Below are positions 12,303-24,043 of a stretch of DNA of 64,000 nucleotides, one piece after another. The notes under the pieces are model-generated. The model worked only from the letters and a program-made list of their open reading frames with translations, ran no database searches and had not been told where the DNA came from. Source of the DNA: Dactylis glomerata (taxonomy: Eukaryota > Streptophyta > Magnoliopsida > Poales > Poaceae); NCBI GenBank assembly GCA_007115705.1, contig QXEO01000553.1, positions 10,872,910 through 10,936,909 of the forward strand. The letters run 5' to 3'. The stretch's first letter is position 1, and each line of letters opens with the position of its first letter. The translations under genes and the position numbers were made by a program.

Positions 12303-12725
12303 GGGTTGTAGGGTCCCACACCCTCAGGGCACCTCCATGTATTTTTCCCCAAATTTTTTGATGTGCATTTCTTGTAGCCCTAGTTCAAATTTGAATTTAA
12401 ATGGATTTAGGCCAAAAATAATTCATTATATGGCTGCATGCTGAGATAATTCCTAAGATCCATGTGGCACCCCTACAAGGTCCCCCACCCATGAAAATTA
12501 GAGTGGTGAGGTTTTGCACAGTGCCCTTGGTGGCCACTTCACGAAAAAGCACCTCTTTTGACCCCTCTGGCCACTGGAAAAATGGGAAATGCATTTTTTA
12601 TGTGGAAACTCAAAAAACACTAGTTACAAAAGTTGTTGGCCTTGCAAATATGCACATCTCCACAAAAAATGCGACCATGGTTCCATAGTTTGCTATGGAA
12701 CTTGCACAAACCATGGTCACCTGGC
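12303..12725 (+). repeat. Flanking repeat unit, copy 1, with an inverted repeat
   Basis: This non-LTR sequence begins GTTGTAGGGTCCCACACCC and is a diverged duplicate of 22124-22460. With the solo LTR removed, both copies lie in one locus in direct orientation about 0.67 kb apart. The right part holds a hairpin: arms 12680-12688 and 12693-12701 with a four-base loop, framed by ACCATGG (12674-12680) and CCATGGT (12711-12717). Direct-repeat arrays of this kind occur in the subterminal parts of CACTA transposons, but no CACTA terminus is visible, so the class is open. Confidence 0.55.
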
Positions 12726-15559
12726 TAAAATGTAACACCCCAACTTTTCTAACCATGTTTAAGTAGTGTTTAGTGAGCCAAAAATGAGGGCCAACAAAAA
12801 AAATTGTGCTTGATTAGATTTACTGGGGTATCTTGCATGTTTTCCTTGTTGGATGTGTGATTGTTGCTTTAAGTTGCTTGTTGTATAAGACTATGGACCA
12901 ACCCCTCCTCTTTCAAATGGTTTGACTTTGTGTGATAAATTGACTTTGTGTGACTTGTTTGACTTTGGTTGAGTTCCTTGTGTGTAGCTCGGATATATAG
13001 GTAGGCATGTGGCCTAACCAATCTAAAGCAAATCATTATAAGATGGCCAGTGGGGATATTCTTATAAACTGCTTTCAAATTATTTTCTATATAAAATCTA
13101 TTTTGATGTTTCCCTCTTTGTAAAACCCTACCACTCTATTCCATATGGAAGGAGTATTTATTTTCAAAACTTAGGTTTATCAGAAATCAGAAATGAGGTT
13201 CCCTCCTTATAATCACTCATTTCATTTTTCAATATCTTCTATAAAAGTATTTTCCCAACTACTTTTCCTTTTTACAAAGATAGGAGAAATGGGAAGAATA
13301 CCTCTTTGGTATTATTCTTGTCTCTGAAAATTATGGGAATAGTACCCAGGGTTTATAAATGTTTTGAGATCTCTCTCTAATATTCAAAAATCCCACTTGG
13401 CTAGAAATCAACTCTTGTTTGTAAATCGACCAAAACAAGTTGTTTTCCTCTCAATCCTAAAATCTCTAACTCTAATGTCTTAGTCTTACCATAAGACATT
13501 AGGAGCCCCTTTTTGAGGAATTTTAAAACCAATCAAACTAGCCCAAGAAAAGCACCCATGGTGTTATTAGAATCATCTACATCCCATCTTAGGAGGCCCC
13601 TCTCAGTTTTCGCAAAATATCTTCTTGCAGTCATTTTATCAAACACCTAGTGTGCAGACTATCTTCGTGTCTGTTAACAGATTTGATTTTCCAACACTTA
13701 TATTAAGCTCATCTATCCTATCCATGACAATGTACCTTCCTAGAACTCATGTTTGATATATATTCTTCCATTCTTTCTATTACCACCTAGTCGTTTGAGG
13801 TCATCTGCTACTTGTTCTAATCATGTTTCTGACCCTAATCAAATCAGCTACCATTTGACTATTATCAGATGCAGTTTTGCTCTCACTTTTAGATTTCGAA
13901 GCAAATTGATCAGAGACCATCCTCTGACCTATTCCTCTTCCTTTTGATCTAATCTAACTATCTATGCACTTGTTAGTGCATTTTGAAGCATGTCACCCAT
14001 TTATATCACTAGGTTTTGAACCCTACTCACAACAACAGCTATTTATCACTTATTCACCTCAAACCAAATTTTGGTTTGGTTTAAACCTTTGGAAGTGTTC
14101 CTAGACTTCCACCAACATCGCCTCAACTCTATCTTTGGCTATTATCTACTTAATCTTGATTATCGCTTTGGCTATCTTCTAAAATTTCAATTCTTCTCTT
14201 TGGAAACTATTTCCATATCCACCCTTTAATCCTTCTTCTGCCACCACTAGACCTTAAATGAAATTCAAGATCAACTCAGTAGGTGGAATGGATAGTGGAA
14301 CACCCATATTAAAATATTCTTGAATTGGTTATTCATAAAAGTCATGGTCTTGGTATCCAAATATATATTTTCCCACTACCTAGTCCTTTAATCTTATTCT
14401 CTTGCAAGTGGAATATTATTCAAAAACATATGCACATTGGCCTGGCTATTCCTCTCTCCATTTTCCACTCCTATCTCTGGATCATAACAACACCACTTGC
14501 ACCACTCCCATATTTCCAAGTGTGGTTTGAATTTAAATTCAAACCAAAGTCTACCTTCACTTTTTTTTCTGCTATTTTGAAAATAATCAAAGCAGAGTAC
14601 CTTGGGCACTAGCCTATCTCTCTCTCATCTTTGTAACCCGGAGAATCGCTGCAGTGCCCTGTTTGTCTCATGCGGATGGAGGGCTCGGCGAAGCCCGGTG
14701 CAAATCTTGCAAAGATTTTGCTCTCTCTCTCTCACTCCCCTACCTCCAAATCAACCCCCAATCAGATCTGTAGCTCTCTCCACTCAAGAACCCAACCCTA
14801 CCATCCAGTGAGAGAAGCCCCAGGCGCCAAACTCTTCAATCTCTGTCCCATGTCTTCCCGTGACCGTGGTGCCTTGGTCAGGAAGGAGAAGGCCGAGACA
14901 GCCTCTGAAATCGCGCCATCAGCCTCCCCTGCTACCCTAAAACCCCGCAGATACGCTACCCGTGCTCAGGCCGTAGCTAATCGTGCCCAATCGCGCTGCC
15001 CACTCCGTGCCCACGACCGGGTGGACGTGCACCGTGTTCCGAGTTGTACAGCACACGCGCCCCTCTCTCCTTCACACACTCAAGCATGGCACCGCACCTG
15101 TACGCCAAATCTGCCTACGACGTGGCCAATCGTCGACCATCGTACCTGTGCTCGTGATCGAACACCTGAAGCTACCGACCCATTCCCTCTTTCTCTTCCC
15201 ATTAAAGCACGCACAGCTCAATCTTTTAGCCTCTAATACACCTTGTCCATGATGCCGCACCACACTAAACTGCCGGTTCGACCAATGGTGACCATGGCAC
15301 CCACCCTACGCCGAGCGCACCAGCGTGAGACCCTGTCAGATAAAACACGCGCTCGAGCCCAGAGCCACCTACCGCCCATCATTTAGCTCCACCTTCCTCT
15401 CCCGTTCATCCAGAGTCTATCTGCAAAGTCTATTCTAGCCTAGAGCTACTGGGAGCTCGTTTTCTTCTCCGTAATCAAAATGAAGAGGCAGATGTTGCCG
15501 TCGTTGCCGTCACTCTCATCTCCACCTCTTTGCATCATCGAGATCCTATTTCCCTGATC

Positions 15560-15567
15560 TATTTAAC
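15560..15567 (+). promoter_or_regulatory. TATA-like box of the solo LTR
   Basis: TATTTAAC lies 63 bases before the ATG at 15630, the same layout as in the first element. From 15630 a frame stays open past 15747, where G|GAGAGCCCCC stands at the position and phase of the G|GTGAGCCTCCC donor-like site of the other LTRs, its GT apparently changed to GA. Confidence 0.4.
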
Positions 15568-16114
15568 CCTACCCTTACCTTGTCTTAGGGTCACTGGACG
15601 CTACTGATGTCATCTCGTACTGGACACGCATGCCCTCGACGAAGCCGAAGACCTGGAGCAGCAGAAATCCAAACCAGCACCTTCCCTGGATCGCCTCGAG
15701 CACCGCATCCACTTCACCGCTTCTCCGACTACATTCAACCATCCTAGGAGAGCCCCCACATGACCCTGCAGGATCTAGAGTTTCCTCTCTGCTTCTCGTG
15801 GCCGGGGGAAGAAGACGACCGTGAACCGTCAATCTAGAGTTGATCCGACGGCCCAGGGCGCCACTGACTGGCAGAGCCCGCCTGTCAGCGCGGCCGGACT
15901 CTTCTCCCGCGAGCTCCCGAATTGGAATGGGCCGGCCCAGTGCTGTGCCGCTCAGGCCTGTTTGAATCCGGCCCGCATTTCTTTTTTTAGGAAACCTTTT
16001 TAAACTTTTAGGAATATCTATGAACTTTACTGATATTCATAGGAAAATAATTATGAGCCTAAATTTACTGATCCAAATTTCTATGGAAATATTGTTGAGA
16101 TATCTATCACTTGG

Positions 16115-16584
16115 TGACGAGGTGTTAACTCGACAAATGTCCTAGACGAAGGACTTAGGATCGGGGGAAGAGCAACGACTAGAGATTCCGGGATCGAGAT
16201 TGGCACATGATGTACCCAGGTTCACGTCCCCTCGGTGGAGGATCGCTACATCCTGCTAGCAATCTAGTAGATAATCACAATGGTGTTTACATGGTGCCGC
16301 CGTAGGCGGAATATTGTATCCAGTCTATGTCTAATCTATCTTGTATCTCTAATATTGCTTGTCTATGATATTCCATGTCTATGAGATTGTCCTCTCTAGG
16401 GGCGCCCTTGCCTGGCTTTATATATGCAACCGGGCTAAGGTTTACAAGAGTCCTAGTCGAATACGGATTAGAACCTTCTTTCTTCATCTCCAAGTCATCT
16501 TCGAGTCCTTATACCGGTCCACCTCCTTAATGGGCCGAACCTGGTATACTAATCCGTAGGTACCCGAAGGGCATACCCACGTCA
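16115..16584 (-). repeat. 3' LTR of the nested 3.24 kb element
   Basis: It runs from TGACGAGGTG to ACCCACGTCA in plus-strand reading and is nearly identical to 18882-19351. ATATATAAAG on the minus strand (16416-16425) is the likely TATA box. Confidence 0.92.
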
Positions 16585-18881
16585 GTAGCCCCCGAGACTC
16601 TACTTGAGTCGCAGACTCGGGTTGAGTCTCCAAACTTCAAATCTTCATCCATCTTCAAATGCTTCAATCTTCGACTTCATATAACTTCGACTTTTGGAAA
16701 TCTTTGATTTCTCCAATTTTTGACTTCAGTTCTTCGACTTCCTGAAATCTTCGGGTTCTTGAATCCGCGCTCCCGATGGGAGTGAAATGTCAAGTTTATT
16801 TTTTGGTGCTTGCCACCGACAATGGACTCGAAATTTTCTTTCTCGCTCTTCATTGATGATCTTCTTGAAGTAAATCTTCATCGGGTGCGCGACTAGCGCT
16901 CCCGATGGGAGTAGCCCCCGAGGCTATGGTCGGGTACTTGTAGTCGATCATAGGCTCCAATTTTCTTCTTCATCATCTCTTGCATCTTCTTCTTCTTGTT
17001 GTCGAATTCTTTCTCAAACGATCTTTCTATCGGGTGCGTGACCAGCGCTCCCGATGGGAGTAGCCCCCGAGTTTATGTTCGAGTACTTGTAGCCGGGCAT
17101 AGACTCAAGTTGTACTACTCGAAGAAGTTTGGCTCTTTGATGACTTTGATGAATTTGTCGATTCCTACAGAAAATATGAAGAATTGTGAAATATTTTGTA
17201 ACTCGAAGAAATATTGTGTTTGCATATTGCAATGATGATGATGTAGTATGTAAAAAAAAACTCGATGTTTTTTGTGCAATTTTGTTGCTCGTACGTAAGA
17301 CCCTTTCGTTATCCTGATGCACTTCACGGCTCGATCAGCTACTCAGGTCAGACGTAATGTAGTGCGTTTGCCGCATTTTTGAAGATACTTGCTAAGCCTT
17401 TTTGTTAGCCTGACGCCCCAAGATTTTGTGCCTTGCCACCCGTTAGTCGAGCTTCATGCGACTGTAAACTAAATTGTCAAGTATTCGACAAGGAACGCCA
17501 GCTACTAGGGCTTTCGCAATTTTTCGAAGTCAATGATATGCAAGATGATTTCTCATGGCGGAGCCCCCGAGTGTCGGGTATAGCAAAAGTAAATGATAAC
17601 CGATTCTTGGAAGAGGAGAACTTAGCTTTTATCGGGTGCGGCGTGGTCGGCGTGGCATAGTTAACGATGACGCAGTCGAGGTAGACGCAGACGTAGTCGA
17701 TGCAGCGGAGCGAAGTCGTGGTCATAGAGGCCGGCGAGTTGATGTCGTAGAATCACAACCACGATCGGAGGCGAGGTTGTTGTCGAGCCCCCGAGCGTTG
17801 TTTGGGATCGCCGTGTTGCTGATGTCGATGAAATCGCAGGTCTTGAGGGTGATTTTCCGCACTCCGGGGCGAGTTGATGTCGAGCCCCCGAGCGTTGCCG
17901 AATGCGCGAGTGCGCGACGATGAGCCCCCGAGTGTGGCAAGCCGCTGTTGTCACTGTTGAAGATGATGAAGTAGTCGAAGTATTTTTCCTCCGGGTTGTC
18001 CGCGTAGCTTGGCGAGTAGTCAAAATATTTTTCTTGAAGTTGTCCGTGTAGTCCGGTAATTCTCGCCGGATATATTTGCAGCTGAGTTGGGATATACGCA
18101 TGTACAAGCGTAGCAGTCTGACACTTTGATGAAGGTCTTTTTATGTTGCTCCACACGAAGTAGTACCACTTGAATTTGTTGACTAATTTTTCCGATTGCA
18201 ACGCTCCATCAAAACTGAGCCAATTTCCTCTCTTTTTTTCCTTCTGATCATACCAACTAGGTTGATTTGATTGTCGTCTCCTAATCAGCAATTGACCCCA
18301 CGTGATCTTTATGTTTTTTCCTCTCTTTCCCTGTAAGATGTGTGGAATCTTAATTCGCCACGAATCGAGCCGGCTTCTACCAGGCAAAAGTGAGCTTTTC
18401 CAATTCTACATGGAAGATCGTGCACGAAACCGGACTGGATTCTGACCCTGGACTTTTGGGTGAGTTCTGCGGTCGCGTCCTGAATCATGGATCAGATTTT
18501 GATGACCGGGTAGTACTTCGACTGGGACAGGATAAAGTCATCTGATCTTTCTTTTTTCTTCTTTCGCTTCTTGTCTTCGTGTTCTGATCTGCGTGATCCG
18601 TATGACAGCTTCGATCTGGCAGGCTTATACCGACCGGATCTAGTGCTGCAGATTATTGCCGTAGTCGACAGCAGCATGCCGATTTTTGTCGATGAAGAAC
18701 TTGAGGATACCGCCAGATGACGAGATGCAAAGTGCCGCCATTGTTGATGATGACTTTCGTTGAAGCGATTTAGCTGCTGCTGGCAGCCGCAAAATTTGCT
18801 GATCTTGTCGATGAAAAAAGCTGAAGGATCCCACCCGGATGACAAAATCTAGTCGCCGCGGTCCCCACGGTCGGCGCCAAT
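16585..18881 (-). other. Internal region with reiterated purine-tract-like motifs
   Basis: No conserved protein is visible. GCCCCCGAG, which reads CTCGGGGGC on the element's own strand, occurs near 16588, 16914, 17060, 17564, 17788, 17884 and 17924. The phrase CGCTCCCGATGGGAGT recurs near 16768, 16899 and 17046. A diverged duplication of about 60 bases containing GTCGATGAA lies at about 18680-18737 and 18798-18855, near the primer site. The part 17640-17940 is a GC-rich low-complexity stretch in both strands. Confidence 0.6.
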
Positions 18882-19351
18882 TGACGAGGTGTTAACTCGA
18901 CAAATGTCCTAGACGAAGGACTTAGGATCGGGGGAAGAGCAACAACTAGAGATTCCGGGATCGAGATTGGCACACGATGTACCCAGGTTCACGTCCCGTC
19001 GGTGGAGGATCGCTACATCCTGCTAGCAATCTAGTAGATAATCACAATGGTGTTTACATGGTGCCGCCGTAGGCGGAATATTGTATCCAGTCTATGTCTA
19101 ATCTATCTTGTATCTCTAATATTGCTTGTCTATGATATTCGATGTCTATGAGATTGTCCTCTCTAGGGGCGCCCTTGCCTGGCATTATATATGCAACCGG
19201 GCTAAGGTTTACAAGAGTCCTAGTCGAATACGGATTAGAACCTTCTTTCTTCGTCTCCAAGTCATCTTCGAGTCCTTATATCGGTCCACCTCCTTAATGG
19301 GCCGAACCCGGTATACTAATCCGTAGGTACCCGAAGGGCATACCCACGTCA
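18882..19351 (-). repeat. 5' LTR of the nested 3.24 kb element
   Basis: It is the partner of 16115-16584. The primer-binding-like sequence on the minus strand lies immediately to its left, one base away, which identifies it as the 5' LTR of a minus-strand element. Confidence 0.92.
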
Positions 19352-21890
19352 CTTGGCACTAGTCCCATGCAAAATAGATCCCTGTATATTTACTAGTATT
19401 TTCACTTGCAAATCTGTCCACTTTTCAATTAAAAATCCAAATCTTGAGTTCTACTAATTGGAATGGTGTGGATCCAATTTTCACTGATGCTCTGATGTGG
19501 TATCTTACATGTCTCACTGAGTTTGGTATTTTAGGAGCTGTAGATCTATAGTAGTAGCTGATTTTGCAAATAGTTTATTAAGTATTGTTTATTTTCTCAT
19601 TTGAAATAGAATAGGAATTTTGGCATGAATCCAATTTATGTGTGTTATGTTTAGTAATAGCTTCCCAAAACATTCTTTGGTGCATTTTTCTTATGCCAGA
19701 GAATATCTGGGAATTATTCTAGTGTTATAGTTATTATTGTTGCTAGGAAATTCATAGAAAATCAACCACAAGGTGTTTTGGGATGAATCCAACTTTGTTG
19801 CGTTCATAAACTTGTTACCTACCTACTGGTGTGCTGAGAATGATTTTTGAACCATTTTAGCACTTGCTTGCTTGTTTGGTTTGAAATGGTGTATTGTTGC
19901 TAGTAATAAAGCGCCCCTTGTTTAATAGATTAACTTGCTATTAGACTTCTATAAAAACTTGTTTAGGTTATAAACATGTTTGTTTCTGATACTCTCTAGT
20001 TGTGTGATGTTGAGTGTGGTGATGTTTGTGCCCTGTGTATGCATGCTTGCTTATTGTTTGCTATCACTTTTACCGGCGATAGATTCGAACGACACCGAGA
20101 GTACTGAGGAAGAGGACTACCACAAAAATGCTTAAGGAAAAAAGGTGGAACACATTGAGTACTTATTTTATGGAAGGAGCCCAGGGACATAGCTATTCAA
20201 GGCAAGCCATCTATACTTGATACATATCTGATCCTATTCACTTACTTTGCATGTTTCATAAAGGTTTATTAAACTGCATGTTTTTATATTGCTATAGTCC
20301 TTGTAGCAATTATTTGTTGGCTCAAGCTCCACGAGCCAATTTGTTATCATCCTTTGAGATGACCCCTTTGAACACCTATTCAAAACCCTTACAACAGTGG
20401 CTTGTTGATTAGCAGCAAAGCCTTTGGGAAACTTTGTAGTGGAGCAAAAACTCTAGGTTGGGAACACTCAAATGAGTCTTTGAAAATGATTTCGAAAACC
20501 TTGGAATGGAGTGCTATTCCATTGATGGATTTCAAAAATGAGTTTGAAAATAAGGTGGGGATGTATATCCCGGAGTTGGAGGCAGGAGTTTTTCAGAAAT
20601 GACATTGGTGATCACTAAGTGTTCGCTCAGAACAATTAACCCATGCAACCACGATTACCCTGGTATGGGACAGGGCTTAGCTCGTAGTTTGTTTATTTTA
20701 GTATGGGAGTCTCATAACTATATAAGGGTACGCGGTACCCCGGAATCCGGCTTGTCGCAAGTGGTGGGCAACAGTGTAGCGGGCCCGCCAATAGGCTACC
20801 CGCCTGGAAGACACTATGGGTCTCCTGACGTGGCACTGGAGTTACACTCGAACATGGAGGTAGACTACCAGGGTGTGCCGGGGAGGTACATACTCCATAG
20901 GGTAGATTCCCGTACTAAGGTAGATAAGCGAAAGGCTTTGATCGGGTGCTTGTCGTGGCATATGATGTTATGCGGGGAAGATGCCCACACGATGAGTATC
21001 CGGATGATTGTGGGTAAAGTGTACAACCTCTGCAGAGTGTAAATCTATTCGAATAGCCAAGTCCTCGGTCATGGACGGTTGGGACGACCGTTACTTAGCC
21101 CAATGTCAGGTTTTGGTTTTACAAAAATGTTTTCGGAAAAATGGAGAAAGGTGCCGGACGGAGTACTCAGAGGGTACTGTCGTGGCACGGTTATGTTCGA
21201 AGTACTCGCAGGGTACTGCCGAGGGAATGGAGATGGTCATGTGTGATTGACCTGGTTTTATAAAAGAAGGTGGTCATGCTTGATTGACCACCGGCTCTCT
21301 CTTGAAAACCAAATGAGTTTCCCCCCTTTTCCTAGAGATTTTACTAAAAAGGTTTTCTAAATATTTTCTTTAATGAGGGTATAGAAATGTCGTAAGACAT
21401 GCTATATCGACATGAGAAATTGACTAGATAGGATAAACTAGATTAGAGCCTTTCTCCTTGCTACAGCCAAACTGCATGACAACACTTCTTCTTAGATGGT
21501 TTGCGAGTACAATTCCAAAATGTACTCACGGCTTTGTCCCTGGCTATTAACTTGGTCAGACCTGGAGGAAGACTTCAATGAAGATGGTGATGGGTATGTC
21601 GACGCCGGTGTGAACTAGGAACGTCTCCCAGTCAGTTGCCTATAGGGTAGTAGGCATGACGTGGGTCATCAACGCTGCTTGATATCCGCTGCTTAGTTGT
21701 AAACTTGCCCTACGTGGCATATCAAATTTGGTCATGTGACCAATTGTAAGTATATTATTCGGTACAGTAACGGATGATGTAATTCTGTTATCAACTCGGA
21801 TATGTAGATTCATGACACACTGATCATGGGATTGTGAATTGTATGCATATCGGGTATTCTGGATGGCTAATCCGAGGTCCCCACATAAAA

Positions 21891-22693
21891 GTCCAAGAAA
21901 ACTCCTACCTGGTAGCAACTCTTTGTAAAGAGTTTTCCTGTGAATACTTGACATGCGATGTTTGGTATTTTTCCCAGGTGCTACATCACAGACCATGACT
22001 CCATGCACTGTTTTTTCCATTTTTTGATTTTTTCTGAATTCCCTAAGCCCCCCTTCCAGATCTAGGTCAAACTCGTGGTGCCTTCCATGTGTGCCAGGTG
22101 GGTTGAGAACCCAAGTTTGGGATTGGTTGTAGGGTCCCACACCCTCAGGGCATCTCCATGTATTTTTTCCCATATTTTTTGAGGTGAATTTCTTGTAGCC
22201 CTAGTTCAAATTTGATTTTAAATGGATTTAGGCAAAAAAAAAATCATTATATGGCTGCAGGCCTAGATAATTCCTAAGATCCTTGATGTGGCACCCCTAC
22301 AAGGTCCCCCACCCATGAAAATTAGAGTGGGGAGGTTTTGCACAGTGCCTTTGGTGGCCACTTCACAAAAAGCACCTGTTTTGACCCCTCTGGCTACTGA
22401 AAAAAGGGAAATGCATTTTTTATGTGGAAACTCAAAAGACACTAGTTCAAAAGTTGTTGGATATGTGTGCTAGTGACGAATGCACATGATGCTATAAGGA
22501 TACTCCTTTTAGCCACTCAAACAATGGAAAATGCACAAGTATCATTAACTGCAGTCAATTCCCTTCCCAGTCCTCTTCCCCCTACTCACCCCATCCCCCC
22601 ACCCCCCACTGAGGCGCATCTAGATCTACCCCTCTTTCTGGTCCGCTGCTACCGCCCTCGCCGACGTTGGTTTGAGCCACCGCCTAGGTCGCC
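21891..22693 (+). other. Flank of the solo LTR: repeat unit copy 2 and upstream sequence of the GRF-type gene
   Basis: 21891-22123 continues the locus interrupted by the solo LTR. 22124-22460 repeats 12303-12640 in direct orientation with moderate divergence (compare GGGTCCCACACCCTCAGGG in both). 22480-22693 is pyrimidine- and C-rich and precedes the probable start codon of the GRF-type gene, so it may be its 5' untranslated region. No TATA box is clear. Confidence 0.5.
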
Positions 22694-23087
22694 ATGCCTA
22701 GCTAGAACGACGACTCTGATACGTCTCCAACGTATCTATAATTTTTGATGCTCCATGCTTGTTTTTACACCATTTGCCTATTGTTTCGTTACACTTAGTG
22801 GCACTTTTATGCATTTTCCGGAACTAACCTATTAACGAGTTGCCACAGTGCCAGTTCCCTGTTTTCTGTTGTTTTTGTGTTTCAGAAGCGATACACAGGA
22901 AATATTCTCGGAATTGGACGAAACAAGTTCCTGAAGTCTTATTTTTTCCGAAAGCTTCCAGAGATCCGAAGAAGAGTCGGAGGGGGGCCACCAGGGCCCC
23001 ACACGCAGGGGCGGCGCGGCCAGGCCCCTAGCCGCGCGGGCCCCGCGTGAGGGCGCCTGGCTCCCCCTCTCACGACGCCCCTTCGCC

Positions 23088-23094
23088 TATAAAG
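23088..23094 (+). promoter_or_regulatory. TATA box of the Athila-like LTR
   Basis: TATAAAG in CTTCGCCTATAAAGACC is conserved in all four related LTRs here (also near 39874, 42040 and 47219), just after a GC-rich segment. Confidence 0.75.
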
Positions 23095-23989
23095 ACCCCC
23101 CGATGAAAAAAACCTAAGTACCCGATCAGATTTCCAGAACACATCGCGATCCGCCGCCGCCGTCGACCCGAAGATCGGGAGGGTCCAGAAGCTCTTCCTG
23201 GCACCCTGCCGGAGAGGGGAATCGCCACCGGAGGTCTTCTTCATCGCCATGCTTGCCTCCGGAGCGATGAGTGAGTAGTCTACCTTGGACTATGGGTCCA
23301 TAGCAGTAGCTAGATGGTTGTCTTCTCCACCATGTGCTTCATGTTTAGATCTCATGAGCTGCCCTACATGATTGAGATCACCGTTATGTAATTCTACATG
23401 TTTGGTTTGTTGGGATCCGATGAATATTGGTGTTTATGATTAAGTTGCTGTACTGAATTATATCTTTTGTTATCTCTATGTTGTTTATGATCTTGCATGC
23501 TCTCCGTTGTTAGTAGCTATCTTGGCCGAGTAGTTGCTAGTGACTCCAAGAGGGAGTATTTATGCTCGATAGTGGGTTCATGCCTCTATTTCACCTGGGG
23601 GAGTGACAGAAACCTCTAAGGTGGTAGATGTGCTGTTGCTACTAGGGAGAAAACAACATTCATATGCTCAAGGGCATATGCTTTGTTTACATTACACACT
23701 TTGCTTAATGCAATTATCTGTTGTTCACAACTTAATACTACTGGGGTGTTCGGATTGATATCCCCGGGAGTGGATTATTAGTCATAGATGCAGTTGGATG
23801 GCGGTCTATGTATTTTGTTGTAATGCCCACAGTAAATCTCATAGTGATCTTCTTGACATATCACGTTTATCTTTATTCTATCAATTGCCCAACTGTAATT
23901 TGTTTACCCAGCATGTGTTATTTTATCTATGGAGAGACACCACTAGTGAACTATGGACCCCGGTCCTATTTCCATCATATTGCTATCAC

Positions 23990-24043
23990 CTGTTTACTTT
24001 ACTCGCACTGTTTACTTTACTCGTACTGTTTACTTTACTCGCA
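23990..24043 (+). repeat. 18-base tandem repeat, three units
   Basis: Three direct copies of CTGTTTACTTTACTCG(C/T)A occur here and again at the matching place in the 3' LTR. The related element at 41672-48505 has two units in each LTR, so the copy number separates the two subfamilies. Confidence 0.9.

Larger units (their letters stand above)
16115..19351 (-). mobile_element. Non-autonomous LTR element (3.24 kb) nested in the solo LTR
   Basis: Two 470 bp LTRs (16115-16584, 18882-19351) flank 2.3 kb, with a perfect duplication CTTGG (16110-16114, 19352-19356). Minus orientation follows from a primer-binding-like TTGGCGCCGACCGTGGGG on the minus strand (18863-18880) beside the right LTR, a purine-rich CTCGGGGGCTAC beside the left LTR, and a TATA-like box on the minus strand. 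No gag or pol domain is present; short open frames inside look like chance. The LTRs differ at about 8 of 470 bases by eye. It must rely on another element's proteins. The primer site and PPT style resemble the Tat-like element at 60282-64000, but lineage is uncertain. Confidence 0.88.
12731..21885 (+). mobile_element. Solo LTR of a Tekay-like retrotransposon, split by a nested element
   Basis: The sequence starts TGTAACACCCC and ends GGTCCCCACA, with a perfect five-base target duplication TAAAA at 12726-12730 and 21886-21890. There is no primer site or coding region, so only one LTR remains. Without the nested 3.24 kb element it is about 5.9 kb. Orientation comes from blocks shared with other LTRs here: the GCAAGCC donor-like site (20202), the CTATTCGAATAG palindrome (about 21046) and the block starting ATGGTTTGCGAG (21496). 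Unequal or intrastrand LTR recombination is the usual origin of such solo LTRs. The segment 12731-15550 is AT-rich then GC-rich, with no convincing gene. Confidence 0.85.

Noticed and set aside
14670..15236. Open frame of 188 codons in a GC-rich part of the solo LTR
   Set aside because: It has no motif, is Ala/Arg/Pro-biased, overlaps other equally long frames and lies upstream of the likely TATA box of the LTR; composition explains it.
17661..18387. Minus-strand frames of 148 and 221 codons inside the 3.24 kb element
   Set aside because: They overlap in different frames, are low-complexity (Ser, Thr, Arg) and have no gag or pol signature. The stop-poor stretch follows from GC-rich repeats.
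22840..23250. Frames on both strands in the GC-rich leader of the Athila-like LTRs
   Set aside because: Frames exist on both strands at once (repeated near 39626, 41795 and 46981) and are explained by GC-rich leader sequence around the TATA box.
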